A stretch of DNA of 64,000 nucleotides from an uncultured Clostridia bacterium. Its GTDB lineage: Bacteria > Bacillota > Clostridia > Peptostreptococcales > Anaerovoracaceae. Location: the NCBI GenBank assembly GCA_938049335.1, contig CALIYX010000020.1, forward strand, positions 1 through 64,000, in the 5' to 3' direction. Under the pieces are notes generated by a model. The model had not been told where the DNA came from and ran no database searches. It saw only the letters and a program-made list of their open reading frames with translations. Position 1 is the first letter of the stretch; every line of letters starts with the position of its first letter. Positions 7,645-15,720 of the stretch are shown in pieces. The position numbers were made by a program, and so were the translations under genes.

Positions 7645-8292
7645 ATGTATGGTTCAGAGGAATTAAGAGATTTTTTTAAAGGATATAAAAGCGAGGCCGT
7701 TGTCAAGGAGCATCGCTTTTACTCCGTTTTAATCCCTCTCGTGGAGCGAGAGGGTAAGATGCATGTGCTCCTTGAGAAGCGCGCCGCGCATATTTCGCAG
7801 CCGGGCGAAATATGCTTCCCCGGCGGGCGAATTGAGGCCGGGGAGCCGCCGCAGGCGGCGGCGCTGCGCGAGTGCAATGAAGAAATCGGCGTTCCTGTCA
7901 GCGAAATCAAGCTGCTGGCGCAAGGAGATACCCTCTATGGACAGGCCGATTTCACCATTTATTCCTTCATAGCTGAGATAAGTGAGGCAAGCTATGAAAG
8001 GATAAAGATAGAAAAGGATGAAGTAGAAGAATTATATTTGATACCGCTTTCATATTTTGTCGAAAATGATCCTGAATTCTATAGAGAAAAATACGAAACA
8101 AATATAAGAGAATTCCCATACGATAAGGTGGGAATACCTCCAGATTACGAGTGGAGGAGAGGCACTATGAGAATACCGATTTACGAGTATGATGGCATAG
8201 TGATATGGGGAATGACAGCACAATTCCTTAACAGGCTGTCAACCAAGCTCAGAGAGGAAGCTTATGAATCAGACAACACCATTAATAGATAA
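7645..8292 (+). CDS. Nudix hydrolase, CoA pyrophosphatase-like
   Basis: 215 residues. The Nudix box is perfect (G-x5-E-x7-RE-x-x-EE-x-G: GRIEAGE, then RECNEEIGV, about residues 67-90). Just upstream LLEKRAAHI and GEICFPGG resemble the CoA-specific motif of NudL/YeaB enzymes, which split CoA to 4'-phosphopantetheine and 3',5'-ADP. Ribosome site GCAGGAG precedes the ATG. The gene overlaps mnmA by 29 bases. Bases 7781-7920 are about two-thirds G+C by hand count (93 of 140), far above the neighbours, and packed with perfect inverted repeats, although the protein motifs are intact. The substrate is inferred from motif only. Confidence 0.88.
   Translation: MYGSEELRDFFKGYKSEAVVKEHRFYSVLIPLVEREGKMHVLLEKRAAHISQPGEICFPGGRIEAGEPPQAAALRECNEEIGVPVSEIKLLAQGDTLYGQADFTIYSFIAEISEASYERIKIEKDEVEELYLIPLSYFVENDPEFYREKYETNIREFPYDKVGIPPDYEWRRGTMRIPIYEYDGIVIWGMTAQFLNRLSTKLREEAYESDNTINR
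7686..7953. repeat. Cluster of perfect inverted repeats inside the Nudix gene
   Basis: Successive perfect inverted repeats fill this coding segment: 9 bp at 7686-7694/7713-7721, 10 bp at 7703-7712/7766-7775, 8 bp at 7734-7741/7747-7754, 11 bp at 7788-7798/7805-7815, 8 bp at 7817-7824/7837-7844 and 8 bp at 7845-7852/7855-7862. An interrupted 14-bp stem joins 7882-7899 to 7940-7953. The central part is unusually GC-rich. Reading frame and conserved residues are kept. Confidence 0.8.
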
Positions 8293-9382
8293 TAGAGAAA
8301 ACAAAAGAGCTATGATTGCAATGAGTGGAGGTGTAGACAGCAGTGTCTCAGCATACCTCATAAAGAATATGGGATACGAAACCATAGGCGTTACAATGAA
8401 GCTCTACGATAACGAGATGATAGGCGAAAAGGCATGTAATACATGCTGCAGTCTTGACGATGTTGAAGATGCGAGAAATGTCGCAAATAAGCTCGGAATC
8501 AAGTATTATGTTTTTAACTTTGAGGATGACTTTGAAAACGAGGTTATAGAGAGATTTGTAAATGCCTACGAAGAAGGTATGACTCCTAATCCTTGTATAG
8601 ATTGTAATAGGTATATCAAGTTTAAAAGGCTCTATCAGAGAGCTAAGGAGCTAGGTCAGGATTACATCGTAACGGGTCACTATGCACGAGTGCGCTTTGA
8701 TGAAGAAACAGGAAGATACCAGCTTCTAAAGGCCGTAGACAAGAATAAGGACCAAAGCTACGTTCTATATTCCATAACGCAGGATCAGCTAGCCCATACA
8801 ATTTTCCCACTAGGCGAGATGGATGACAAGGAAGAAGTGAGACGCATAGCTGAGGAGCATGGCTTTATCAATGCAAGAAAACGCGACAGTCAGGACATTT
8901 GCTTTGTTCCAGATGGCGATTATGCCAGCTTCATAACAAGATATAGAGGCAGGGAATATCCTCATGGCGAGTTTGTAGATAAGGACGGCGAGGTACTCGG
9001 TGAACATAAGGGAATTATCAAGTACACTATAGGTCAACGCAAGGGTCTTGGACTTGCACTAAAGGAACCTATGTATGTTTGCGAAAAGAATATTATTGAC
9101 AACAAAGTTATTCTTGGAAGAAATGAAGACCTGTTCAAGAAAGAGTTTGAAGCCTGTGATTTCAACTGGATAGCCTGCGAGCCACCTACTGAAGAAATGA
9201 CTTTATATGTAAAGGTTAGATACAGTCAGAAGGAAAACAAGGCAAAGATTATACCGCTTTCAGATGACAGAGTGAGAGTAATCTTTGATGAACCGCAGAG
9301 GGCTATAACAGTTGGTCAATCAGCTGTAATGTACGATGGTGACATTGTTTACGGCGGCGGAGTGATTTGCAAGGTGATTTGA
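8264..9382 (+). CDS. mnmA: tRNA-specific 2-thiouridylase MnmA
   Basis: Adds sulfur to the wobble uridine 34 of tRNA Lys, Glu and Gln, using ATP and a persulfide donor. The 372 residues are full length. The PP-loop SGGVDSS is at 21-27, the catalytic cysteine pair is Cys111 (NPCIDC) and Cys212 (DICFVPDG), and the tRNA-contact stretch GQRKGLG follows. The start at 8264 has an AGAGAGGAAG ribosome site inside the end of the Nudix gene, and the 29-base overlap suggests coupled translation. The next gene, a DNA methyltransferase, begins 21 bases downstream and is probably in the same operon. No cysteine desulfurase is adjacent. Confidence 0.96.
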   Translation: MNQTTPLIDNRENKRAMIAMSGGVDSSVSAYLIKNMGYETIGVTMKLYDNEMIGEKACNTCCSLDDVEDARNVANKLGIKYYVFNFEDDFENEVIERFVNAYEEGMTPNPCIDCNRYIKFKRLYQRAKELGQDYIVTGHYARVRFDEETGRYQLLKAVDKNKDQSYVLYSITQDQLAHTIFPLGEMDDKEEVRRIAEEHGFINARKRDSQDICFVPDGDYASFITRYRGREYPHGEFVDKDGEVLGEHKGIIKYTIGQRKGLGLALKEPMYVCEKNIIDNKVILGRNEDLFKKEFEACDFNWIACEPPTEEMTLYVKVRYSQKENKAKIIPLSDDRVRVIFDEPQRAITVGQSAVMYDGDIVYGGGVICKVI

Positions 9383-9403
9383 TTATAGTGCAGGGGGAAT
9401 CCT

Positions 9404-10741
9404 ATGGGACTATTAGCTAAAATCAACAGAATATATAGGTCTGGAAGTCAGATGTATCAAAGGAGCATGAAGTCTTCACCAAAGAGGCTTTACCTTAGAG
9501 CAGAAATTAAGCCTGAGGGACTTTTGAGCAAGGACCCTAAGGACAATCTTTTAATTCAGGGTGATAATAGAGCAGTAATCAGAAGTCTTATAGCTAATGA
9601 AAACTTCAATCAAAAGATAAACCTTATATATGTCGATCCACCATTCTTTTCAATGGCCGATTACGATGCGGTGCTTCAGGCTGGAGAAAAGAGCTTTAAG
9701 CACACAGCATATAAGGATAGCTGGTCCTATGGAATGTCAGAGTATCTAAAAATGCTTGCGTCAAGGCTACTTTTGATGAGAGAGCTTCTAAGTGATGATG
9801 GTGTGCTTTGCCTTCATCTAGACTGGCACGCGTCTCATTATGCGAGAGTACTGCTCGATGAAATCTTTGGCAGCGAAAACTTCGTAAACGAGATAATTTG
9901 GAACTATAAGTCCGGCGGTAGCACTAACAAAAGATTTTCGCGCAAACACGATAATATTTTGATCTATTCAAAGACAAAGAAATTCAAGTTTAGACCACAA
10001 AAGGAAAAGTCCTACAACAGAGGCTTTAAGCCATATAGATTTAAAGGTGTTGAGGAATTTCAGGACGACATCGGATGGTACACCATGGTTAACATGAAGG
10101 ATGTCTGGAGCATCGATATGGTCGGACGAACTTCGGCTGAGCGCACTGGTTATGCAACCCAAAAGCCGAAGCAGCTGATAAATAGGATCATCGAGGCATT
10201 CACAGATGAGGGCGACATAGTTGCTGACTTTTTCTGCGGAAGCGGAACTGTTGGCGCTGCTGCATCAAAGCTAGATAGGCGCTTTGTGATAGCAGACATT
10301 GGAAAGCTTGCAATTGCAACTTCGACGGCAAGACTCTTCAAGGAAAAAGCTAGCTTTGCCATTCTTGATACGAAAAAGCCCAAGGCTTCATCTCTAAGAT
10401 CAAAGGTAAATATTTGCTCGGATAAGAACGATGTATCAGGAATATATGAGATTAAGGTTGAGCTTGAGAACATAAAACTTAACAGGGCAGAGAGTAAGCT
10501 TGAAGAAGATGAAATAGAGAAGATAAAAGCTCTAATAGATGAGAATCCATTGAGCCTTATTCTTGCGTGGAGCATAGACTTTGACTATGATGGAAGCGTG
10601 CATAGGCCTGAGATTATCGAGATAAGTGAGGGCGGAAAGCTAAAGACAAGCTTCAGTAGTTTTAAGACAGATAAGACGCCAATTTCAATAAACATTCTAG
10701 ATATTTTTGGAAATGTGGAGCACAAGGTCTACGAAGTTTAA
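9404..10741 (+). CDS. Solitary DNA methyltransferase, type III Mod-like
   Basis: 445 residues with the order of motifs of beta-class amino-DNA methyltransferases: catalytic motif IV DPPF at 78-81 first, then the S-adenosylmethionine motif FCGSGT at about residue 275. The GDNRAVIRSL segment resembles type III Mod subunits (which usually carry GDN). It is shorter than normal Mod proteins (about 600 or more), so the recognition region between the motifs is small. No restriction gene lies on either side, making it an orphan enzyme, probably an N6-adenine or N4-cytosine methylase. It follows mnmA closely, an unusual partner. Target sequence and function are unknown. Confidence 0.85.
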   Translation: MGLLAKINRIYRSGSQMYQRSMKSSPKRLYLRAEIKPEGLLSKDPKDNLLIQGDNRAVIRSLIANENFNQKINLIYVDPPFFSMADYDAVLQAGEKSFKHTAYKDSWSYGMSEYLKMLASRLLLMRELLSDDGVLCLHLDWHASHYARVLLDEIFGSENFVNEIIWNYKSGGSTNKRFSRKHDNILIYSKTKKFKFRPQKEKSYNRGFKPYRFKGVEEFQDDIGWYTMVNMKDVWSIDMVGRTSAERTGYATQKPKQLINRIIEAFTDEGDIVADFFCGSGTVGAAASKLDRRFVIADIGKLAIATSTARLFKEKASFAILDTKKPKASSLRSKVNICSDKNDVSGIYEIKVELENIKLNRAESKLEEDEIEKIKALIDENPLSLILAWSIDFDYDGSVHRPEIIEISEGGKLKTSFSSFKTDKTPISINILDIFGNVEHKVYEV

Positions 10742-10808
10742 TATTTAAAATTAGCTTTTGCTGTGGTAATATAGACAGGAACGTTTATATTACTCGGAGT
10801 AGAGGTCT

Positions 10809-10883
10809 GCGCTCATAGCTCAGTGGATAGAGTACCACACTCCGAATGTGGTGGCGAGGGTTCGATCCCCTCTGAGCGCACCA
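10809..10883 (+). tRNA. tRNA-Arg (anticodon CCG)
   Basis: Cloverleaf with acceptor GCGCTCA/TGAGCGC, anticodon stem CCACA/TGTGG around loop CTCCGAA, and encoded CCA end. It is a lone tRNA, separate from the cluster at 39.6 kb. Confidence 0.95.
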
Positions 10884-10903
10884 TAGAATTTAGGGAGAAC
10901 GCA

Positions 10904-11236
10904 ATGGATAGAGGATCAAAGGTAAGAATAGTAACAGCACTTGTGGTATTTGGTATTTCACTAGGGCTTTTCATTTTTGCTCAGCTGCTTCACCAGACAG
11001 AGGTAAAATATGTATCTCAGGAGAGCAAAGGGGAAGAAACCATCCTAAAGTGCAACTATAACGGTGACGAGGGTGAATATAGCTCCAAGGATGTATTTTA
11101 TGTAAAGACCACTCAGAAAGTAGAACTCAAGAAGGGCGATACTATGACAATCTTTCACTTTGGAAATCCAGAGGAAAAAGATGGTCACTTCGAGATAAAG
11201 TCGGTTCATGTAACAAAGCATACGAGCGGAAAATAA
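10904..11236 (+). CDS. Small membrane-anchored protein of unknown function
   Basis: 110 residues starting MDRGSKVRIVTALVV, with one N-terminal membrane helix at about residues 8-26 and a roughly 80-residue outside domain rich in beta-strand pattern (EETILKCNYNGDEGEYS and similar). I prefer the ATG at 10904, which has a TAGGGAG ribosome site. An earlier in-frame start at 10823 would lie inside tRNA-Arg. No family is recognised. It ends at a shared terminator facing trpS. Confidence 0.6.
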   Translation: MDRGSKVRIVTALVVFGISLGLFIFAQLLHQTEVKYVSQESKGEETILKCNYNGDEGEYSSKDVFYVKTTQKVELKKGDTMTIFHFGNPEEKDGHFEIKSVHVTKHTSGK

Positions 11237-11249
11237 ATACGGAAAAAAA

Positions 11250-11291
11250 GACCTCTACGGCGCTGATCACAGCATGTAGAGGTTTTATTTT
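11250..11291. terminator. Bidirectional terminator between 10904 gene and trpS
   Basis: A stem of ACCTCTAC/GTAGAGGT has an A run on one side and a T-rich run on the other, so it serves both the plus-strand gene and minus-strand trpS. Confidence 0.85.
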
Positions 11292-11318
11292 GCTATTTAT
11301 CTTTGATATAAAATATAT

Positions 11319-12305
11319 TTATTTTTTAAGTCCAAGGCCAAAGTTGTCCTTAACTCTTCTCATAGTTTTGTCTGCAATCGCATTCGCTCTTTCAGCACCA
11401 TCTTTTAGAATTTCGATAAGCTCATCTGAATGCCTGATCTGCTCATATCTTTCTTTGATAGGTGCAAGGGCATTTACAGTTATTTCTACGAGGTCCTTCT
11501 TAAAATCGCCATATCCTTTGCCTTCGTACTTTGCTTCTATATCAGAAATCGTCTCGCCTGAAAGAACGCTGTAAATATTGAGAAGGTTGCTTACACCTGG
11601 CTTATTCTCTATGTCGAATTTGATGATTCCCTCAGAGTCTGTAGTAGCCTTCATGATTGATTTTTTAATCTTGTTAGCATCATCTAGTAGTGAAATACGG
11701 CTGTGAACATTTGGTGCTGATTTACTCATCTTCTGAGTAGGGTCGTCTAGAGCCATAACTCTAGCACCTTCCTTCATAAATCTTCCATCGGGAATTACAA
11801 AGGTTTTCTTTCTAGTATTGTTTATTCTAGTTGCAATGTTTCTACAAAGCTCGATATGCTGTTTCTGATCGTTTCCGACAGGCACAACATCTGTATCATA
11901 TAAAAGGATATCAGCTGCCATAAGAACAGGGTACATCAAAAGTCCTGCTGGAGCGGATTCCTTGTTCTGGCTCTTTGACTTAAACTGCGTCATGCGATAG
12001 AGCTCGCCGGTGTATGAATTACATGTCAAAATCCAAGATAGCTCTGTGTGAGCAGGAACATCGGACTGAACAAATACTATTGAACGCTTTGGATCCACTC
12101 CAATTGCAAGGTATAAAGCTGCAACGTCAAGTATGTGCTCTCTCAGCTCCTTAGGATCCTGATTTACGGTGATTGCGTGCTGGTCAACTATGCAGTAAAG
12201 ACACTCGTGGTCCTCCTGTAATTCAACAAACTGACGCAGTGCACCTAGATAGTTTCCTAAGTGAATGTTGCCTGTAGGTTGTACGCCGGAAAAAACTCTT
12301 TTCAT
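11319..12305 (-). CDS. trpS: Tryptophanyl-tRNA synthetase
   Basis: Class I synthetase that charges tRNA-Trp. It has 328 residues, the typical bacterial length. The ATP-binding signatures are TGNIHLGNY near the N-terminus (HIGH-like) and KMSKS at about residue 193. The dimer and tryptophan pocket region GNDQKQHIEL is present. The gene is monocistronic on the minus strand, with a promoter divergent from the acyl-CoA synthetase. I looked for a T-box leader between 12306 and 12380 and saw none. Confidence 0.97.
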   Translation of the reverse strand: MKRVFSGVQPTGNIHLGNYLGALRQFVELQEDHECLYCIVDQHAITVNQDPKELREHILDVAALYLAIGVDPKRSIVFVQSDVPAHTELSWILTCNSYTGELYRMTQFKSKSQNKESAPAGLLMYPVLMAADILLYDTDVVPVGNDQKQHIELCRNIATRINNTRKKTFVIPDGRFMKEGARVMALDDPTQKMSKSAPNVHSRISLLDDANKIKKSIMKATTDSEGIIKFDIENKPGVSNLLNIYSVLSGETISDIEAKYEGKGYGDFKKDLVEITVNALAPIKERYEQIRHSDELIEILKDGAERANAIADKTMRRVKDNFGLGLKK

Positions 12306-12356
12306 ATTATAAAACGCCTCGTTTCTGTTCTTTTGATTTTTACATCAGTCATAATA

Positions 12357-12385
12357 ACTTTATCACATCAAACTTATGTAGTCAA
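12357..12385 (-). promoter_or_regulatory. Promoter of trpS
   Basis: On the minus strand there is -35 TTGACT, a 17-base spacer and -10 TAAAGT, about 50 bases before the trpS start. Confidence 0.65.
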
Positions 12386-12386
12386 T

Positions 12387-12415
12387 TTGACATAGGCGGT
12401 TAATAATGATAATCT
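12387..12415 (+). promoter_or_regulatory. Promoter of the acyl-CoA synthetase gene
   Basis: -35 TTGACA, a 17-base spacer and -10 TAATCT. It is back to back with the trpS promoter; the two -35 boxes are one base apart. Confidence 0.75.
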
Positions 12416-12460
12416 TAAATCGAATGGAATCTTTTAGATGAAATAAGGAGAAAGCCAATA

Positions 12461-14209
12461 ATGAAGAATAAGAGAAAGCTTCGTCTAGAGCAGAATTTTC
12501 ATAGATTTGAGAATCTCAGGGAGCTTCTAAAAACCTCTGCCGAAAAATACGCAGATAGAGTTGCATATGTAACAAAGGTAAGGGGAAGTAACAAGGAAGT
12601 TAGCTATATAAATACAACATATAAAATGCTTTTAGATGAGATGAACTATCTAGGTTCAGCTCTTTGGGAGCTTGGATATAACAACTCAAGACTAGCAGTT
12701 TTGGGAGATAACAGCTATCACTGGTGTCTATCATATTTTGCAACAGCATGTGGACTTAGCGTAGTTGTTCCACTTGATAAAATGCTTCAGAAGGATGAGC
12801 TTATCGGACTTCTTCAGAGAAGTGAATGCACAGCCATCTTCTGTGATAAGAAGAGTTATAAAACCGTTAAGGAAATTATGGATGAGGGCAATACTTCGCT
12901 TAAGGTTGCAATAGGTATGGACTTTGCACCTGAGGGAGGTCTTTGCATACATGATCTTTTAGATAGAGGTAAGGAACTTGTAGAGTCTGGATATACTGAG
13001 TATACTGATGCTCCTATAGACCCAGAAGCTATGTCATTCCTTCTATTTACATCGGGAACGACATCTGCATCAAAGGCAGTTATGCTATCGCACAGCAACA
13101 TCATGTCTGTAAACTACAGCATGAACCTCGAAGAGGAATTTTTCCCAGATGATGTAAATCTAATGATTTTGCCACTGCATCATATTTATGGAATGATGGG
13201 CATGATTACTTTCATCTCTCAGGGAATGAAAAATGCCTTCTTTGATGGACTGAAATATATATTGACAAACCTTAAGGAATATGAGGTTTCTGTTTTGATG
13301 ACAGTTCCACTGCTCCTTGAGAACATGTATCGCAAGATCATCAAGTCTGCAGAGAAGCAGGGCATGGGTGACAAGATTGAAAAAGCACTTAAAATCTGCG
13401 CTATTTCAGAGAAGTTTGGTATCAATATAAGACGTAAGGTATTTAAGTCGATAATCAATCAGCTCGGAGGCAAGATAAGATTTATTATCAACGGTGCAGC
13501 TGCACTTGATCCAGTCGTAGCAAAGGGAATGAACGATTTTGGTATTCTAACAGTTCAGGGGTATGGACTTACAGAAACTGCACCTACAATTGCCAGCGAA
13601 TCACAGTTTAATATAAGACATGGTTCAGTTGGAAAGCTAATGCCTTTTGTTGAGGGAAGAATCGATAGCCCAGACGAAAATGGAATCGGTGAGCTTGTAG
13701 TCCGTGGCGAAAATGTTATGCTGGGATACTATAACGATGAGGCTGCAACCAAAGAAGTTATCGTCGACGGCTGGTTCCACACAGGTGACCTTGCTCGCTT
13801 TGACGAGGATGGATTCCTATGGCTCATGGGACGAAAGAAGAACGTAATCGTAATGAAGAACGGAAAGAATGTTTTCCCTGAGGAAATAGAGAACATCGTG
13901 GGACTTCTTCCTTATGTAGATGAATGTATGCTGTTCGCCAGAAACCGCCAAAACGATGTGGTTTTGTGGATGAAAGTAGTATATAATAAAGAGTACCTAA
14001 GTGATAATAATTTGACTGTTGAACAGCTAGAAGAGCAGTTTGATAAAGACCTCGATAAGATTAATGAGAGCATGCCTGCTTACAAGATGGTTAAGCGCTT
14101 CTTCTTATCAGATAGGCCAACAATCAAAACTACAACTCAGAAGACAAAGAGACCGCTCGAGCTTGAGCAGATTGAGAAGGAGCTTAGCGAAAGAGGCATT
14201 CAAGCATAG
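12461..14209 (+). CDS. AMP-dependent acyl-CoA synthetase (long-chain fatty acid CoA ligase type)
   Basis: Activates a carboxylic acid to acyl-AMP and then acyl-CoA. 582 residues. It has the P-loop-like motif FTSGTTSASKAV (about 192-203), the GYGLTET motif (about 369-375), the GWFHTGDL motif (about 438) and the C-terminal hinge GRKKNVIV. The terminal catalytic lysine region PAYKMVKRFF, then TTTQKTKR, is also present. The chain-length preference is unknown; similarity is to long-chain FadD-like ligases. AAGGAG precedes the ATG. The NfeD gene follows after 15 bases, so a three-gene operon with the membrane pair is likely, which fits a role at the membrane or in lipid recycling. Confidence 0.88.
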   Translation: MKNKRKLRLEQNFHRFENLRELLKTSAEKYADRVAYVTKVRGSNKEVSYINTTYKMLLDEMNYLGSALWELGYNNSRLAVLGDNSYHWCLSYFATACGLSVVVPLDKMLQKDELIGLLQRSECTAIFCDKKSYKTVKEIMDEGNTSLKVAIGMDFAPEGGLCIHDLLDRGKELVESGYTEYTDAPIDPEAMSFLLFTSGTTSASKAVMLSHSNIMSVNYSMNLEEEFFPDDVNLMILPLHHIYGMMGMITFISQGMKNAFFDGLKYILTNLKEYEVSVLMTVPLLLENMYRKIIKSAEKQGMGDKIEKALKICAISEKFGINIRRKVFKSIINQLGGKIRFIINGAAALDPVVAKGMNDFGILTVQGYGLTETAPTIASESQFNIRHGSVGKLMPFVEGRIDSPDENGIGELVVRGENVMLGYYNDEAATKEVIVDGWFHTGDLARFDEDGFLWLMGRKKNVIVMKNGKNVFPEEIENIVGLLPYVDECMLFARNRQNDVVLWMKVVYNKEYLSDNNLTVEQLEEQFDKDLDKINESMPAYKMVKRFFLSDRPTIKTTTQKTKRPLELEQIEKELSERGIQA

Positions 14210-14224
14210 TTTGCGGAGGTGAGT

Positions 14225-14683
14225 ATGAACTTTATATTTGAATCAACCGTATGCCAAGTCGTATTTTGGCTTGTGCTTGCACTCGCATTTGTGATTATAG
14301 AGGCGATAACGCTTGGACTTACGACTATTTGGTTTGCAGGTGGAAGCGTAGCCGCTTTGATTGCAGGAATCCTAGGTGCCGAGTTTTGGCTCCAGTTTGT
14401 CATATTCCTATGCGTTTCGATAGTTCTTCTCGCATTTACGAGAAAGATATTCATAAAAAAGCTTAAGACTGGCGAAAATAAGACGAATACCATGACTCTG
14501 ATTGGAGAGCGTGGTAAAGCCCTGTCAGACATCGATTTTGATGGCGCAGGACGTGTCAAAGTAGGTTCACAGGAATGGAGTGCTATGCCCGAAAACGAAG
14601 ATGCTGTCATCAAAGCAGGTGCAGAAGTCGAAATTCTTGAGATAAAAGGTGTTAAAGTTATTGTAAGAGAGTTAGTTAAATAG
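14225..14683 (+). CDS. NfeD family membrane protein
   Basis: 152 residues. There are two or three membrane helices in the first 75 residues (VFWLVLALAFVIIEAITLGL and a later pair), then a small OB-fold domain with conserved GxGRVKVGSQEWSA, the hallmark of short NfeD proteins. These pair with SPFH/flotillin proteins in membrane microdomains, and the next gene is exactly that. I use the ATG at 14225, since an in-frame GTG at 14219 overlaps the GGAGG ribosome site. Confidence 0.9.
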   Translation: MNFIFESTVCQVVFWLVLALAFVIIEAITLGLTTIWFAGGSVAALIAGILGAEFWLQFVIFLCVSIVLLAFTRKIFIKKLKTGENKTNTMTLIGERGKALSDIDFDGAGRVKVGSQEWSAMPENEDAVIKAGAEVEILEIKGVKVIVRELVK

Positions 14684-14692
14684 GAGTTTGCA

Positions 14693-15628
14693 ATGGAAGA
14701 GATACTAAAAATTTTTATTGGACTTATATTCATTGTGATCGCTGTAGCAGTAATCGCAAGCAATGTAAGAATCGTGCCTCAGGCAAAGTCATATGTAATT
14801 GAGAGACTAGGAGCTTATCACCAGACATGGCAGGTAGGACTTCACTTCAAAATTCCACTAATCGACAAGATTGCAAGGAAGGTTTCACTTAAGGAGAAAG
14901 TTATCGACTTTCCGCCACAGCCGGTAATCACTAAAGATAATGTAACCATGGAAATCGATACAGTTATCTACTTTCAGATTACTGACCCTAAGCTATATGC
15001 TTATGGTGTAGAAAGTCCAATGGACGCTATCGAAAACCTAACAGCTACAACACTAAGAAACATCATCGGTGACCTTGAGCTTGATGAATCTCTTACAAGT
15101 AGAGAGACAATCAACTCCAAAATCAGAGTAGTCCTAGATGAAGCTACAGATCCTTGGGGAATCAAGATTAACCGTGTGGAAGTTAAGAATATCACACCTC
15201 CTGGAGATATCCAAAGAGCCATGGAAAAGCAGATGAGAGCTGAGCGTGAACGTCGTGAAGCAATCATCAGAGCTGAGGGTGAGAAGAAGTCTGCGGTCCT
15301 TACAGCAGAGGGTAACAAGCAGGCAACAATCCTTGAGGCCGAGGCTAAGAAGCAGGCAACAATCTTGGAAGCAGAAGCTCAGAAGCAGGCTGCAATTTGC
15401 GCCGCTGAAGGTGAAGCACAGGCAATCAAAATGGTACAGCAGGCTACAGCTGATGGTATCAGAATGCTCGTTGAAGCGCAGCCTAACCAAGAGGTTATCG
15501 CTCTTAAGAGCCTAGATTCATTTGTTAAGGCAGCAGATGGACAGGCAACAAAGATTATTATTCCATCTGAGATTGCTAGCATTGCAGGACTTGCATCGTC
15601 AGTTAAGGAATTGACTAAACAGGACTAG
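14693..15628 (+). CDS. SPFH/band 7 (stomatin-like) membrane protein
   Basis: 311 residues. There is an N-terminal membrane helix (5-24) and then the SPFH domain with VRIVPQAKSYVIERLG at the start and the stomatin signature AMEKQMRAERERR at about 182. The following coiled-coil stretch has three near-identical modules of the type KKQATILEAEA (about 205-240). It forms ring-like oligomers at the membrane and works with the NfeD protein encoded 9 bases upstream. The tandem repeats in the coiled coil also appear at DNA level. Its physiological role here is unknown; membrane protein quality control is the usual idea. Confidence 0.92.
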   Translation: MEEILKIFIGLIFIVIAVAVIASNVRIVPQAKSYVIERLGAYHQTWQVGLHFKIPLIDKIARKVSLKEKVIDFPPQPVITKDNVTMEIDTVIYFQITDPKLYAYGVESPMDAIENLTATTLRNIIGDLELDESLTSRETINSKIRVVLDEATDPWGIKINRVEVKNITPPGDIQRAMEKQMRAERERREAIIRAEGEKKSAVLTAEGNKQATILEAEAKKQATILEAEAQKQAAICAAEGEAQAIKMVQQATADGIRMLVEAQPNQEVIALKSLDSFVKAADGQATKIIIPSEIASIAGLASSVKELTKQD

Positions 15629-15720
15629 ACAGCAGAGTTTTATGTATAGCATTTTAACTAACAGGGGATTACATTAAGTTAAATGCTTAGGATATATAAT
15701 TACTCAAGAGGGGAGAATAG

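Noticed and set aside
7719..7972. Three open frames overlapping the GC-rich part of the Nudix gene
   Set aside because: They exist because GC-rich sequence has few stop codons; only the Nudix frame shows a conserved family motif.
12306..12460. T-box leader for trpS
   Set aside because: No specifier stem, no T-box core sequence and no antiterminator could be found; only two divergent promoters are present.
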